Origin: Fibrobacter succinogenes
Lineage (GTDB): Bacteria > Fibrobacterota > Fibrobacteria > Fibrobacterales > Fibrobacteraceae
Direction: 5' to 3'
DNA: 59,858 bases
Assembly (NCBI GenBank): GCA_902768715.1
Contig: CACXMH010000005.1
Coordinates: 1-59,858, forward strand
How positions within the stretch are numbered: position 1 is the first letter of the stretch; the number at the start of each line of letters is the position of its first letter. Under the pieces are notes generated by a model that searched no databases, had not been told where the DNA came from, and worked only from the letters and a program-made list of their open reading frames with translations. The translations under genes were made by a program, and so were the position numbers. Below, piece by piece: positions 18,196-26,683 of this stretch.

Positions 18196-19190
18196 TCTTC
18201 CACCAGTGTTGCCACCAGGGAGCTTTCCTTAGAGAGTCCTGCACCGGGGAAATCTACGCCCTGGGAGCGTTTCCAGGCCGTGCGGGCCTTGGAGCACGCG
18301 CTACGGACCGCCGAAAGGACATCTGCCGAGAACTTTTCCAGAACGAACTCGCTGTAGTTGGAGCTCACCATAAAAAATCCACCGGCATTCAAGAGCCCCG
18401 CGCACTGTGACACCAGAGGCAGCAGGTGTTCCCGCACGTTGAAATTGCCTCCCTTGAACCGGGCAAAGCTGGGCGGGTCCAGCACGATTCCGTCGAACTT
18501 GAGTCCTTTTTTCAGGGCCCAGGGGACATACTCCAGGGCCGAGCCCCTGAAAAATTCTCCGGGGCGCAGGTCCAGGCCGTTCAGGGCGTAATTTTCGCGG
18601 CCCTTGTCCAGAATCTTGCCGCTGATGTCGGCGTTGGTGGCGACTTCGGCGCCACCCAGGCGGGCATGAACCGAAAAGGAACAGGTGTAGCTGAACAGGT
18701 TCAAGAATCGAAGCCCCCGACCAGAACCTTCGGCGACTCCGTCGCTACCAGATGCAGCTTCCGAAGACATCTTGCCGAAACGCTCGCAAACCTCCAGGCG
18801 TACATCCCGCATGTCCAGGAACAGCCCCGGATTCACCGTGTCCAAGAGGTCCACATAGAAGCGGGCCTTGCCTTCGCGGACAGTTCCGCGGGCAAGTTCC
18901 GCCGAACCCGTCACCACGTCCATACGGGGGTGTTCCAGCGAACGGCCCGAAGGGTCGGTACGGAACTTGGCCACCAGAAATTCCGGCTGGAACAAGTCCA
19001 AAACGGCACTTTTAATTTGTTCGTAACCCTTCACCGCATCCGCAGAAAAGAACTGCAACTGATAGCGGTCACCGAAACGATCCAGCGTCACTCCGGGAAT
19101 ACCATCTCCGACACCATTGAATAAACGGCAAGCGTCGGTCACCTCCGAAAGAGATGACCGCTTGTCTGCCGCAATGCGGAATATGTCCAT
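18192..19190 (-). CDS. RlmI-like class I SAM-dependent rRNA methyltransferase
   Basis: Cytosolic methyltransferase of the RlmI/RlmK type, which methylates cytosine in 23S rRNA. The N-terminal half has RLFNGVGDGIPGVTLDRFGDRY, matching the lead-in of this family. The Rossmann part shows LRFLNLFSYTCSFSVHA (motif I), NADISGKILDKGREN, and the catalytic-loop motif VLDPPSFAR. Residues near 190-205 are a Ser/Gly/Ala insertion of low complexity. The ATG at 19190 is preferred to the TTG at 19202. Its stop overlaps the stop of the convergent sigma-54 activator gene. Exact rRNA target not determinable here. The product is 332 residues. Confidence 0.82.
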   Translation of the reverse strand: MDIFRIAADKRSSLSEVTDACRLFNGVGDGIPGVTLDRFGDRYQLQFFSADAVKGYEQIKSAVLDLFQPEFLVAKFRTDPSGRSLEHPRMDVVTGSAELARGTVREGKARFYVDLLDTVNPGLFLDMRDVRLEVCERFGKMSSEAASGSDGVAEGSGRGLRFLNLFSYTCSFSVHARLGGAEVATNADISGKILDKGRENYALNGLDLRPGEFFRGSALEYVPWALKKGLKFDGIVLDPPSFARFKGGNFNVREHLLPLVSQCAGLLNAGGFFMVSSNYSEFVLEKFSADVLSAVRSACSKARTAWKRSQGVDFPGAGLSKESSLVATLVED

Positions 19191-19228
19191 TAAACTAGTC
19201 AATCGACTTTAATATAGCCTTTTTTCTA

Positions 19229-19256
19229 GCGGATTCCCCGTCAAGCGGGGAATGAC
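19229..19256. repeat. REP-like palindrome (copy 1)
   Basis: GGATTCCCCG, a TCAAG loop and CGGGGAATGAC form a short palindrome of the family GTCATCCCCG...CGGGGATC that recurs about a dozen times in this window. It sits upstream of the methyltransferase gene. Confidence 0.75.
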
Positions 19257-19269
19257 GATGATTCACCTC

Positions 19270-20211
19270 TTAGTCATTCATCATGTGGTCGTAGAACTTG
19301 CGGTAGTTGTCCTTGTCCTCGGTCTTGCGGATAGCTATAGCATCTTGCGGATGGCGGTTCAGCATACCCGTAATCATCTGCGGGATAATGTAGCCCCATT
19401 CGTACTTGTCGCGGAGCGGCAAGAACAGTTCCTGGATGGCATCCAGCACCGGACGCAGGTCGTACTTGGGATTCTTGAGGAAACTGAGCAGCAGTTCGGT
19501 AGTGCAGTTGCCTGCGCCACGGCCCATACCGGACACGGAACCGTCCAGGTAGTCCACGTGGTTGATGATGGCCTGGATGGTGTTGCTGAAGGCCAGCTGC
19601 TGGTTGTTGTGCCCGTGGAATCCGAACTTCTTGTTCTTCACGATTCCCTTGTAACGGGCCAGTTCCTTGTCAATGTCTTCCTGATAGAACGCACCGAAGC
19701 TATCTACCAGGTAGAGCACGTCGGCCTTGCATTCCTCTTGCACCTGGTGCAGAGCCTCGTCCAGTTCCGGACCGCGGTCACGGCTCACCGCCATGATGTT
19801 GAGGGTGGTCTCGTAACCCATTTCGTGGAAGGTATTCACCATGTCGATACCCTTGTCGATGTTCTTCACATAGCTTGCCACGCGGAACATCTGGTAAGGG
19901 CTTTCACTGGCGGGCTTCACGGCGTCCATGTTCACGCGGCCCACATCGGCCATCACCGCCATCTTGATCTTGGAGTCGATACCATCCTTCACTTTCCAGA
20001 GCAGGTCATCGTCGCAGAACTTCCACGGACCATATTCCTTGGGGTCGAATAGTTCGGGAGAATTCTTGTAGCCCATTTCCATGTAGTCGATGCCGGCTGC
20101 AGAGAGGAGGGTGTAGAGGCGACGCACAAATTCCAGAGAAAAATCGTGCTTGTTCACCAGGCCGCCGTCGCGGATGGTGCAGTCGAGAACTTTGATGCTT
20201 TCGTAGTACAT
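19270..20211 (-). CDS. DRE-TIM-type aldolase (HMG-CoA lyase/4-hydroxy-2-oxovalerate aldolase-like)
   Basis: TIM-barrel metalloenzyme of the HMGL-like superfamily. The N-terminal VLDCTIRDGG carries the D-x-T-x-R-D(G) signature (Asp10, Arg14), YMEMGYKN and VMADVGRVN follow, and FGFHGHNNQQLAF supplies the metal His pair. SVSGMGRGAGNCTTE resembles the loop that closes the active site in 4-hydroxy-2-oxovalerate aldolases. The 313-residue length is right for a single catalytic domain without the C-terminal domain of isopropylmalate synthase. Substrate unknown; Fibrobacter-type organisms lack an obvious aromatic meta-cleavage pathway here. A heptad array occupies the two bases after the start onwards, so its promoter must lie in or beyond the repeat. 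Confidence 0.8.
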   Translation of the reverse strand: MYYESIKVLDCTIRDGGLVNKHDFSLEFVRRLYTLLSAAGIDYMEMGYKNSPELFDPKEYGPWKFCDDDLLWKVKDGIDSKIKMAVMADVGRVNMDAVKPASESPYQMFRVASYVKNIDKGIDMVNTFHEMGYETTLNIMAVSRDRGPELDEALHQVQEECKADVLYLVDSFGAFYQEDIDKELARYKGIVKNKKFGFHGHNNQQLAFSNTIQAIINHVDYLDGSVSGMGRGAGNCTTELLLSFLKNPKYDLRPVLDAIQELFLPLRDKYEWGYIIPQMITGMLNRHPQDAIAIRKTEDKDNYRKFYDHMMND

Positions 20212-20212
20212 G

Positions 20213-20303
20213 TTTTAGACGAGAGACGAGAGACGAGAGACGAGAGAAGTGTTGGTTCTAATGACTATCGCTGTCGTCGTAGGTTAGGGGTTAGGTTTTA
20301 TAG
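20213..20303. repeat. Heptad-periodic array (site 4)
   Basis: Thirteen 7-base steps starting 2 bases upstream of the aldolase start codon. Four are perfect CGAGAGA units, followed by a non-repetitive core and then GTTAGGG, GTTAGGT. The CGAGAGA unit is the one found inside the radical SAM gene, and the TTAGGG-type units are those of sites 6, 7 and 9. Confidence 0.8.
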
Positions 20304-20568
20304 TCGGAGGGGAATTTAGAATAAGGGAAAGACCAAATCAACAGGTTTGCTAAAATTTGACGAAATTTCTTTATTTTTAACGCCATTTATGCGTAAATTA
20401 TCCATTTTCCGCTTAAAGAAAGAGAAATAGACGCCTTTGCCAGCTCCTAGACCACCTCCCTTACTATCAACTTTTAGCGCCTGTATTTTCGAAAAGCGGT
20501 TTCCTGCAAAACAGCAAAATACGCTTTACGCACATTTTACGCACATTTTGCGTATTTCAAAATCCCGA
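20304..20568. other. AT-rich divergent control region upstream of mqnC
   Basis: No gene larger than a 13-codon frame is visible. At 20517-20557, AAATACGC and GCGTATTT form an inverted repeat whose loop holds two exact copies of TTTACGCACAT (20525-20535 and 20536-20546), which looks like an operator for a dimeric regulator. The region separates the divergent aldolase and mqnC genes. The binding protein is unknown. Confidence 0.35.
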
Positions 20569-20610
20569 TTTCACACCTCACACCCCACATTCCTCATTCT
20601 GCATATCCCC
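20569..20610. repeat. Heptad array, C-rich arm (site 5)
   Basis: Six 7-base units: TTTCACA, CCTCACA, CCCCACA, TTCCTCA, TTCTGCA, TATCCCC. It resembles the C-rich right-hand arms of sites 2, 6 and 9 and ends 35 bases before the mqnC start codon. Confidence 0.65.
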
Positions 20611-20645
20611 CCAGCTCCCTTCCCTCTTTTCTATCTTGCTCTTCA

Positions 20646-21680
20646 ATGAGCCCCCTGTTGCAAAATTCCATCGAAGGAAGCCGCCTCTCCCCCGCCGAGG
20701 CCCTGGATTTGCTGAAAAACGCCCCGTGGACTGAAGTGGCGCAGGCCGCCGACATGGTACGCCACAGAATTAATCCCGGCAACAAGGTGGGCTACACGGC
20801 GTTTCGCATCGTGAACTACACCAATGTGTGCGAAATCACCTGCAGTTTTTGCAGCTTTTGCAGACCGGCCAAGAGCCCCGAGGCCTATGTGCTTAGCTTG
20901 GACGAAATCCGGCAGAAAACGCAGGAAGCAAAGGCCAAGGGCGCAGACCAGATCTTTTTGCAGGGTGGCGTGAACAGGGACATTCCCTTAAGCTATTACA
21001 CCGATGTCTTGCAGATGCTCACCCGGGAAATGGGCGTAAAGGTCCGGGGATTCTCGCCGGTGGAACTGGTCCGCATCGCCGAATTCAACCACATGGAACT
21101 CGACGACCTGCTAGACATTTTCAAAGATGCCGGTCTCAGTTCCGTACCGGGCGCCGGGGCAGAAATTCTTAGTGACCGCATGCGCCAAATTCTGTCTCCG
21201 AAAAAACTCCCCGCCAAACAATGGTGCGACACCCTTGCCGCCTGCCACAAGAAGGGGCTGCCCGGCAGCGCGAACATTGTATTCGGCAGTTGCGAAACCG
21301 CAGAAGAAATCGTCGAACATCTGGATTACGTGCGCAGCACACAAGACATCGCACAGGGTTTCAAGAGTTTTGTGGTATGGACTTTCCAACCGCAAACGGA
21401 CAAGTTCCCGATTAGGCACGTGCGGGGCGACGAATACCTGAAACTGTTGGCACTTTCCCGCCTGTACCTGGACAACATCCCCCACATCGAGGTATCGCTT
21501 TTGGGTATGGGTCTTTCGCTGGGAGAACTTGGGCTCCACTGCGGCGCCGACGACATCAACAGCATTGTGATAGAAGAAAATGTTCTCCAGAACCACGGGC
21601 TTACCTCCATCGAACAGGCCGAAGAATTTATCCGTAATGCGGGATTCACGCCGTATCGCCGGAGTTTAAACTTTGACTAG
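20646..21680 (+). CDS. mqnC: Cyclic dehypoxanthine futalosine synthase (radical SAM), menaquinone pathway
   Basis: Cytosolic radical SAM enzyme of the futalosine route to menaquinone. The CX3CX2C cluster motif is C62-C66-C69 (CEITCSFCSF). Further support comes from IFLQGGVN, the VVWTFQPQTD segment typical of MqnC, and GADDINSIVIEENV near the C-terminus. The length of 344 residues fits. The related aminofutalosine synthase MqnE is the main alternative. No Shine-Dalgarno site is present; TATCTTGC, close to TAnnTTTG, ends 6 bases before the ATG. No other menaquinone gene is in the window, so it stands alone. Confidence 0.82.
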   Translation: MSPLLQNSIEGSRLSPAEALDLLKNAPWTEVAQAADMVRHRINPGNKVGYTAFRIVNYTNVCEITCSFCSFCRPAKSPEAYVLSLDEIRQKTQEAKAKGADQIFLQGGVNRDIPLSYYTDVLQMLTREMGVKVRGFSPVELVRIAEFNHMELDDLLDIFKDAGLSSVPGAGAEILSDRMRQILSPKKLPAKQWCDTLAACHKKGLPGSANIVFGSCETAEEIVEHLDYVRSTQDIAQGFKSFVVWTFQPQTDKFPIRHVRGDEYLKLLALSRLYLDNIPHIEVSLLGMGLSLGELGLHCGADDINSIVIEENVLQNHGLTSIEQAEEFIRNAGFTPYRRSLNFD

Positions 21681-21695
21681 ATGACTTATTTTTTT

Positions 21696-21735
21696 GAGAA
21701 AAAACACACCCGTTTTTCGTAAAAAATTTTTTCTC
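21696..21735 (+). terminator. Inverted repeat after mqnC
   Basis: GAGAAAAAA and TTTTTTCTC are complementary arms around an inner TTTTTCGTAAAAA hairpin, starting 15 bases after the mqnC stop. The T-rich second arm suggests termination. Confidence 0.5.
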
Positions 21736-21745
21736 TCTCCATCCC

Positions 21746-21775
21746 TTTACAAGCCTGCCAAATTAAGTATCTTTC
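21746..21775 (+). promoter_or_regulatory. Candidate promoter (TTTACAAG ... TATCTTTC) of the lipase operon
   Basis: TTTACAAG at 21746 and TATCTTTC at 21768 start 22 bases apart. CCCTTTACAAG is identical to the -33 region of the tRNA-Leu promoter, and the -7 box fits TAnnTTT. Transcription would start near 21782, giving a leader of about 115 bases. Confidence 0.5.
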
Positions 21776-21799
21776 GCCTCGGATTTAAAAACGAGTATT

Positions 21800-21869
21800 G
21801 GCACATGTCCCTTCGTGGAGTGTGCCTTTTTGTTTGATAGTCTTCGTGACGGGCTCCTTTCCGTCTTTT
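21800..21869 (+). promoter_or_regulatory. Structured 5' leader with two terminator-like hairpins
   Basis: GGCACA...TGTGCC (21800-21826) followed by TTTTT, and GACGG...CCGTC (21848-21865) followed by TTTT, lie between the promoter and the Shine-Dalgarno site (TTGGAGG) of the next gene. Two terminator-like stems inside a leader suggest attenuation or a riboswitch-like element. I do not recognise a known class. Confidence 0.4.
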
Positions 21870-21897
21870 CCAGATGATTCTCTTTTGGAGGAATCCT

Positions 21898-23181
21898 ATG
21901 AAGAGTAGGATATGGGGCCTTGTGGCCCTTGGAGGAGCCTTGCTCTCCTCGACTGCATTTGCAGGAACATGCAAGAACCTTGTCTTATACGAAAACGGCC
22001 AATCCAAGGGCTTTATGGAAGAATCCACCCGGTCTTTCCCGGAAGCCCCCGAATGGTCCACCAACTGGGGCGATTTCGACAACATGAAATCCCCCTACAT
22101 CCGCCTTTCGGGCATGCGGAACTACCGTGGAGACTGGACCGGCTCCCTGATTTTTGACGCCCTACCCGTTACAGTACAGGGAGGCTCCCTGAAATTGAAG
22201 GTGCGCTCCACCCAGGCTGGAAATTTCGGAGTCTGGCTTTCAGGCACTAGCGGGAACGGGAAAATCTCGTTCCACACGCTTGAAGCGGGCAAGACTCACG
22301 CCCTGGACATTCCCGTATCATCGTTACTGGAAGGTTCTTCGGTAGAGGTTGACAAGGTTGGAATTGGTCTGTTTAGCGTACCCGCAAACCAATACACTAA
22401 CCTATTTATCGACGACATTGCGCTAACCTGCGCCCAGGAAGCTAATCCAAACGAAAACAGTTCCGCAAGTACAACATCCACGAGTCACGATAGGGAGCAG
22501 GTTCCCTACCCCTTTGCAGAAATAAATCCAGCTTCTGCAGAGCGCTCCGGCCTTTTCGACGATGTTTACGACAGGCCTGTCCAATCTCGTTATTCGGCAA
22601 GCGAGAAAAGCGCCCTAAGCAATCAGACTTCCGAAAAATTCGTTATCCCCGAAGAAAGCCAGGTAAGAATCCTGAATTTCAAGGATTCAAAAAATCTGAC
22701 TCCAAAGGAATCCTGGCGCGGCTGGTACAACAGCCTGTTCCTCGTGGAAAAGGGCAAGCTGGTAGATAACGCCATTCCCAATTCCAAGCGGATATTCGAT
22801 GAAGCGGGAACACTTGCCGCATCAAGCGACTACACGGTTCTGCCCCTGCTCGTGGCAAACATTACCTACGGAGTCGCCTATTGCGGAGACAGCGCCTGTT
22901 CCAAACAGGAAATCGAAAACTATCCCCTAGAACTTGTGGGACTTCCTACATCCTACGTTACGACGTCCAAGGTCCGAATCGCCTACGACCCCTACTTTAC
23001 AATTACCCCCAGCGGGAAACTCCCCTCCCTTGAACTTTGTACGGGCGCAAAGTGCCTGGAACTGAAGCCAAAGTCCGAAGGGATTTTGGAATTCGATTCG
23101 GCCGGTATCCAGAAGGTACTGGTAAAAATCCATTCAGACAACAAGACTGTCGAGCAGACTCTTTTCGTGGAGGTAAAATAA
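21898..23181 (+). CDS. Hypothetical secreted protein with N-terminal beta-sandwich-like domain
   Basis: A 427-residue protein with a clear signal peptide (MKSRIWGLVALGGALLSSTAFA|G). Residues 25-180 look like a carbohydrate-binding-type jelly roll: alternating strands, many aromatics and the terminal LFIDDIALTC, a motif shared with the ends of the binding modules in the two cellulases of this window. A short Ser/Thr/Asn-rich linker follows near 190-205, then an unassigned C-terminal part. The ATG at 21898 is chosen because TTGGAGG lies 7 bases upstream. It overlaps the downstream lipase-like gene by one base (TAATG), so the two are translationally coupled and probably work together at the cell surface. 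Confidence 0.78.
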   Translation: MKSRIWGLVALGGALLSSTAFAGTCKNLVLYENGQSKGFMEESTRSFPEAPEWSTNWGDFDNMKSPYIRLSGMRNYRGDWTGSLIFDALPVTVQGGSLKLKVRSTQAGNFGVWLSGTSGNGKISFHTLEAGKTHALDIPVSSLLEGSSVEVDKVGIGLFSVPANQYTNLFIDDIALTCAQEANPNENSSASTTSTSHDREQVPYPFAEINPASAERSGLFDDVYDRPVQSRYSASEKSALSNQTSEKFVIPEESQVRILNFKDSKNLTPKESWRGWYNSLFLVEKGKLVDNAIPNSKRIFDEAGTLAASSDYTVLPLLVANITYGVAYCGDSACSKQEIENYPLELVGLPTSYVTTSKVRIAYDPYFTITPSGKLPSLELCTGAKCLELKPKSEGILEFDSAGIQKVLVKIHSDNKTVEQTLFVEVK

Positions 23182-25691
23182 TGAGACGCTTCAAATTATT
23201 TCTGATGTCAATGCTCGCCCTTGCGGGAATAAACTTCGGTCAAACCATCGACTTGCAGTTCATCGACGCCCTGGTACCCTGCCTTATCAAGGACGACATG
23301 TTTTCCAGTTCTGATTGTTACGACAAAAACGGCAAAAAAACAATCGTACAGGACCCAAGAGTGAGGCTAAGAGTCATCGATCCGCCTTTTCTGGCGGAAT
23401 CTCGCTTCGGGTTCTATCTGGAGAAACCGTTCTTTATCATAGACGGGATACACCTGAGTACAGACGAAATACGGACCCTGTCGCAGCTGCAAGACGAAAC
23501 AGAGGAATTCGGCATTCCCGAAATGCTTAAATCCCTCGGTTACACTCCCGTACTCGTGCAGTTTACCCACACCGTGACCAGGTCGCTCCAAAAGAACAGC
23601 GATGTCTTGGCAACGCTTTTGGAATACCTGAACGAAAGCAAGGAAATTCCGTTCCCGAACAAGCTGCAAGACGGATTTGTGATTCTGGGAATTAGCCAGG
23701 GCGGCATTATCGGACGTTATGGCGCATACCTGTACGACCACAAAAGAAAAAGCGAAGACGCACCCGTCCGGTTCTTTGCCTCCCTGGATTCTCCCCATCA
23801 GGGGGCAGTCATGCCCCGCGGACTGGTGGCCTCCATCGATTTTTGGGCGAACAAAGCCGAAGTCGCTGCCGCCGAGGCTTTTTACGACTTGATTTCTTCG
23901 CCCGGAGCAAGGGACTTGTTGATTTATGACACCCAGGCAGGAAACACCACCTACACTCCCAAAACCGGTGCCGAAAGGTTCCTTTTCGGAGACTACCGCA
24001 AGGCCGCCGAATACAAGGGTTTTCCCGTTGTGCTGGTAGCACAGGGTCAACTCAAGGGAAAAGACCCGAGCCACAGCAATAAGTATTACGAACTGGAGCG
24101 CCACACGGAGATGCTTTCAAAGGTAATGGGCCGAGCCACCAGTTCCATCAGTTATTCCGCAAACGAAACTGGAACGTATGCCCATAACCGCAAATACGAA
24201 TTCAATACCGATGTCGAAGAAACCACCAACAAGGGAAAAACATCCCTGGATTTTGTCCAGGGCAGCACGTACCCCTTCGCAAAGACATTGTATTCGTCCC
24301 TGCGCGACGGAATGGAAGACGCCCTGCCCAAGAACTGGTCCAAAAAAGTAAAAGTCAAGGGCCTGACGGTCGCAGAAATTCCCCTGAAATCCTACTGGGA
24401 CGACGACACCCTCTACCAGGCCAGCAGTACCTTTATCCCGACAGTAAGCGCCATGGACCTGAAATGCGACGGTGACCTCGCCATCCGCAAGGAATGTGCC
24501 CACAGTCAGTCTTCTGGAGGAATTTCTTTTGAAAGCATTGGAAACAGAAGTACCGCCAAGGCGGCCTACGCCGTAGATCCCAGCCACCCGCGGTATAACG
24601 AAACCATTAGCGGAAGGCATATCGAGTCTCCTTCCAAGGGAGGTAGCATCGACAAGAAGGTTCTATCCGGGATGCAAACCGACATTTGGCGTGTCCTCTG
24701 CGAACTGGCCAAGGCCGATTACAATTTTGCCACGAAACAATTCCGCAACCCGAAACTTGGAGGAATGTTCTCGCCAAGTACGTCCTGCATGGACCAGAGC
24801 AAGATGCCCGACCTCATCAAGAACGGCGGTATCCTCCAGAGCAAAAAGTTCAGCTATGTCCGCTACGATTTCAATACTGCTGAAACAGAACGGAAAAAAG
24901 AGGTTTCCTTTACGCTCCCTGCCGGTTGGCAAAAGACGATGATTGCGGACAACGGCCTGGACGTTCCCCCTTCCAGCGTTTTTGAGGTAGAAGTGAAGGT
25001 GCTTGAACCGAAGAGCAACTGGATGAAGGCTGAGCTCCTGCTGACTCAGAGCAAAAACGGCGGACACCAGGTGCAGTTTGCAGAACAGAACATTCCCCAA
25101 GACGGACTGTTCCACACCATCCGCTGGCAGATGCCCGCCACAGCTGGCGCTCTGAAAAATTTCCGCTGGTTCCGCCTGGTACTGAATTCCAACGGCGGAT
25201 ACGTGACGCTACGTCGTCCGAAGCTCATCACCAACGCCAACAGCTTCGAAGAGGTTCCTCCGGCTATCCCGTCGGCTAAAATCTACCCGAATACAAACTA
25301 CAAGGTTGTCCCCTGGTCCGATACGGTATCCGTCAAGGACTATTCCGACGGTTTGGGCTCTGGAATTTCTATTGACTTCAAATCCAACCTGGACGGAATC
25401 CATTTCGATTTGAAGAAGAACTATTCCATGGATGCCTACAAGAACCTGAATGTGGTTTACTGGCCCGGAACATGCCAGAACACATCCATTTTCTTTGATG
25501 CCAAGTCCAAGAAAAATGTGAATATGGGTAACGGTAGTTTGCAAAATGGGTACGTTAGCAAAAAATTACCTTTGTCTGATCTGGTCAACACCGACATCAC
25601 GCCAAAGCACTCCCTTTCCGCGTCCCGCTTGGGATTGCAGGCGATGAAATCTGGTGAAAAATGTATCATCCATTCTATTACCTTGGAATAG
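23181..25691 (+). CDS. Secreted alpha/beta-hydrolase (lipase/esterase-like) with C-terminal binding-type domains
   Basis: An 836-residue exported enzyme. After a signal peptide (residues 1-20) comes an alpha/beta-hydrolase region with the nucleophile elbow G-I-S-Q-G-G (Ser172), followed by the lipase-like FASLDSPHQGA and later DDDTLYQASSTFIPTVSAMD. The latter matches the acid region of lipase-like proteins I associate with Bacteroidetes, with a His expected further on. From about residue 560 there are two beta-rich regions (FRWFRLVLNSNGG and a final jelly-roll-like segment) that could bind carbohydrate. It is coupled to the upstream gene with GGAGG 8 bases before the ATG. A role in de-esterifying plant cell wall or lipids is inference. 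Confidence 0.75.
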   Translation: MRRFKLFLMSMLALAGINFGQTIDLQFIDALVPCLIKDDMFSSSDCYDKNGKKTIVQDPRVRLRVIDPPFLAESRFGFYLEKPFFIIDGIHLSTDEIRTLSQLQDETEEFGIPEMLKSLGYTPVLVQFTHTVTRSLQKNSDVLATLLEYLNESKEIPFPNKLQDGFVILGISQGGIIGRYGAYLYDHKRKSEDAPVRFFASLDSPHQGAVMPRGLVASIDFWANKAEVAAAEAFYDLISSPGARDLLIYDTQAGNTTYTPKTGAERFLFGDYRKAAEYKGFPVVLVAQGQLKGKDPSHSNKYYELERHTEMLSKVMGRATSSISYSANETGTYAHNRKYEFNTDVEETTNKGKTSLDFVQGSTYPFAKTLYSSLRDGMEDALPKNWSKKVKVKGLTVAEIPLKSYWDDDTLYQASSTFIPTVSAMDLKCDGDLAIRKECAHSQSSGGISFESIGNRSTAKAAYAVDPSHPRYNETISGRHIESPSKGGSIDKKVLSGMQTDIWRVLCELAKADYNFATKQFRNPKLGGMFSPSTSCMDQSKMPDLIKNGGILQSKKFSYVRYDFNTAETERKKEVSFTLPAGWQKTMIADNGLDVPPSSVFEVEVKVLEPKSNWMKAELLLTQSKNGGHQVQFAEQNIPQDGLFHTIRWQMPATAGALKNFRWFRLVLNSNGGYVTLRRPKLITNANSFEEVPPAIPSAKIYPNTNYKVVPWSDTVSVKDYSDGLGSGISIDFKSNLDGIHFDLKKNYSMDAYKNLNVVYWPGTCQNTSIFFDAKSKKNVNMGNGSLQNGYVSKKLPLSDLVNTDITPKHSLSASRLGLQAMKSGEKCIIHSITLE

Positions 25692-25742
25692 TTTGGTTGA
25701 CATTGTTCAAACAAAATAATATCTTCGAAAACTCAAAAAGCG

Positions 25743-25765
25743 GTATCCCCGTGAATCGGGGATAC
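25743..25765. repeat. REP-like palindrome (copy 2)
   Basis: GTATCCCCG, loop TGAAT, CGGGGATAC, with outer AAAGC/GCTTT pairing. It is a diverged member of the REP-like family, placed between the lipase gene and the next lipoprotein gene, and may serve as a terminator or RNA-stabilising stem. Confidence 0.6.
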
Positions 25766-25786
25766 TGCTTTCAAGAAGGAAGAAAA

Positions 25787-26587
25787 ATGAAAAATAAATT
25801 GTTCGCACTTTTACTTTTATCTGTTTTCCCGTGTCTGCTTGCTGGTTGCAACAAGCCCTTTATGCAGACTATGGGGTCTAATCCTATGCCGGTCTATCAT
25901 GAACCGAGATGGTCCGGAGAGCAACAGAAGAATTTTACCGTGGGTGCCGATTTATTCGGGACTCCCTATGGAATAGGCCAAAATGTGGACGAGGTTCATT
26001 CTGTAGGTGGCGACCTCTTTGCGCAGTACCGTTTTTTGGACGTGTTCTTTGTGCAGGCGGCATTTGCGGGGAATGGTGGTTCTCTGAAGTTCGACTGTAA
26101 CGACAAGCCCTGTTGGGACACATACCGCAAATGGATGAATTCCAAAGAGGGTGAAGATTCCTATTCGTTCTGGTCCTTGCAAGAACAGGCGATGCTTGGG
26201 CTAGATTTCAACGTAGGTTTCGTTCAGTTCGGTTTTGGCGGAGGAATCATGCTGTCTCAATCCAACGGCGATTACGAAGACAAACGTAAGGAACTAGCAG
26301 AAGGAGATATCATAGACAGCCCTGCAGAAAGTTCCGAAATATTCCCCATGGTAGGAATCTGGTATGGTTTCAACCTTGGGAAAAATGCTCGCTATGGGGT
26401 TATCAAAAATGAAACGAGGATGGTCTTTTCGGACAATTTGTCCAATGAAGGTTCTTTGGTCGGCGGCGTAGGATCAGCCATGTCCATGGGCCTTGTCTAT
26501 TACCATCCGTCTGGATTCCACGGCGGGGTGTCCACCTCGACGCAGGAGTTGTTCTCCATAAGCCTGGGCAAGACTTTCTCTTTTTAA
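25787..26587 (+). CDS. Hypothetical lipoprotein, barrel-like
   Basis: A 266-residue lipoprotein: the hydrophobic signal ends in LLAGC (Cys near residue 22). The mature part is Gly- and aromatic-rich with alternating strand patterns (LDVFFVQAAFAGNGG, VGFVQFGFGGGIML, GLVYYHPSGFHGG) and ends ISLGKTFSF, a terminal Phe as seen in outer-membrane barrels. The ATG at 25787 follows AAGGAAG; the frame itself opens upstream through the REP-like palindrome. It is followed by a bidirectional terminator. No function can be assigned. Confidence 0.75.
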   Translation: MKNKLFALLLLSVFPCLLAGCNKPFMQTMGSNPMPVYHEPRWSGEQQKNFTVGADLFGTPYGIGQNVDEVHSVGGDLFAQYRFLDVFFVQAAFAGNGGSLKFDCNDKPCWDTYRKWMNSKEGEDSYSFWSLQEQAMLGLDFNVGFVQFGFGGGIMLSQSNGDYEDKRKELAEGDIIDSPAESSEIFPMVGIWYGFNLGKNARYGVIKNETRMVFSDNLSNEGSLVGGVGSAMSMGLVYYHPSGFHGGVSTSTQELFSISLGKTFSF

Positions 26588-26627
26588 CCCAAGTGAATAT
26601 TCGCCGATATTGTTTTTGGTCATATGC

Positions 26628-26661
26628 AAAAAGTTCCAGAAGAATTTCTGGAACTTTTTTT
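26628..26661. terminator. Bidirectional terminator
   Basis: AAAAAGTTCCAG, loop AAGAATTT, CTGGAACTTTTTTT. The A-run and T-run on either side of an 11-bp stem allow termination from both directions: the lipoprotein gene on the plus strand and the peptide/cellulase unit on the minus strand. Confidence 0.85.
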
Positions 26662-26683
26662 GATTAAGGGGTTGTTGTATAAT

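Noticed and set aside
20389-20430. A 13-residue frame (MRKLSIFRLKKEK) as a leader peptide
   Set aside because: Too short, without a ribosome-binding site or downstream attenuator stem.
21800-21869. Naming the lipase-operon leader as a specific known riboswitch
   Set aside because: The stems do not match any consensus I can recall; kept only as a structured leader.
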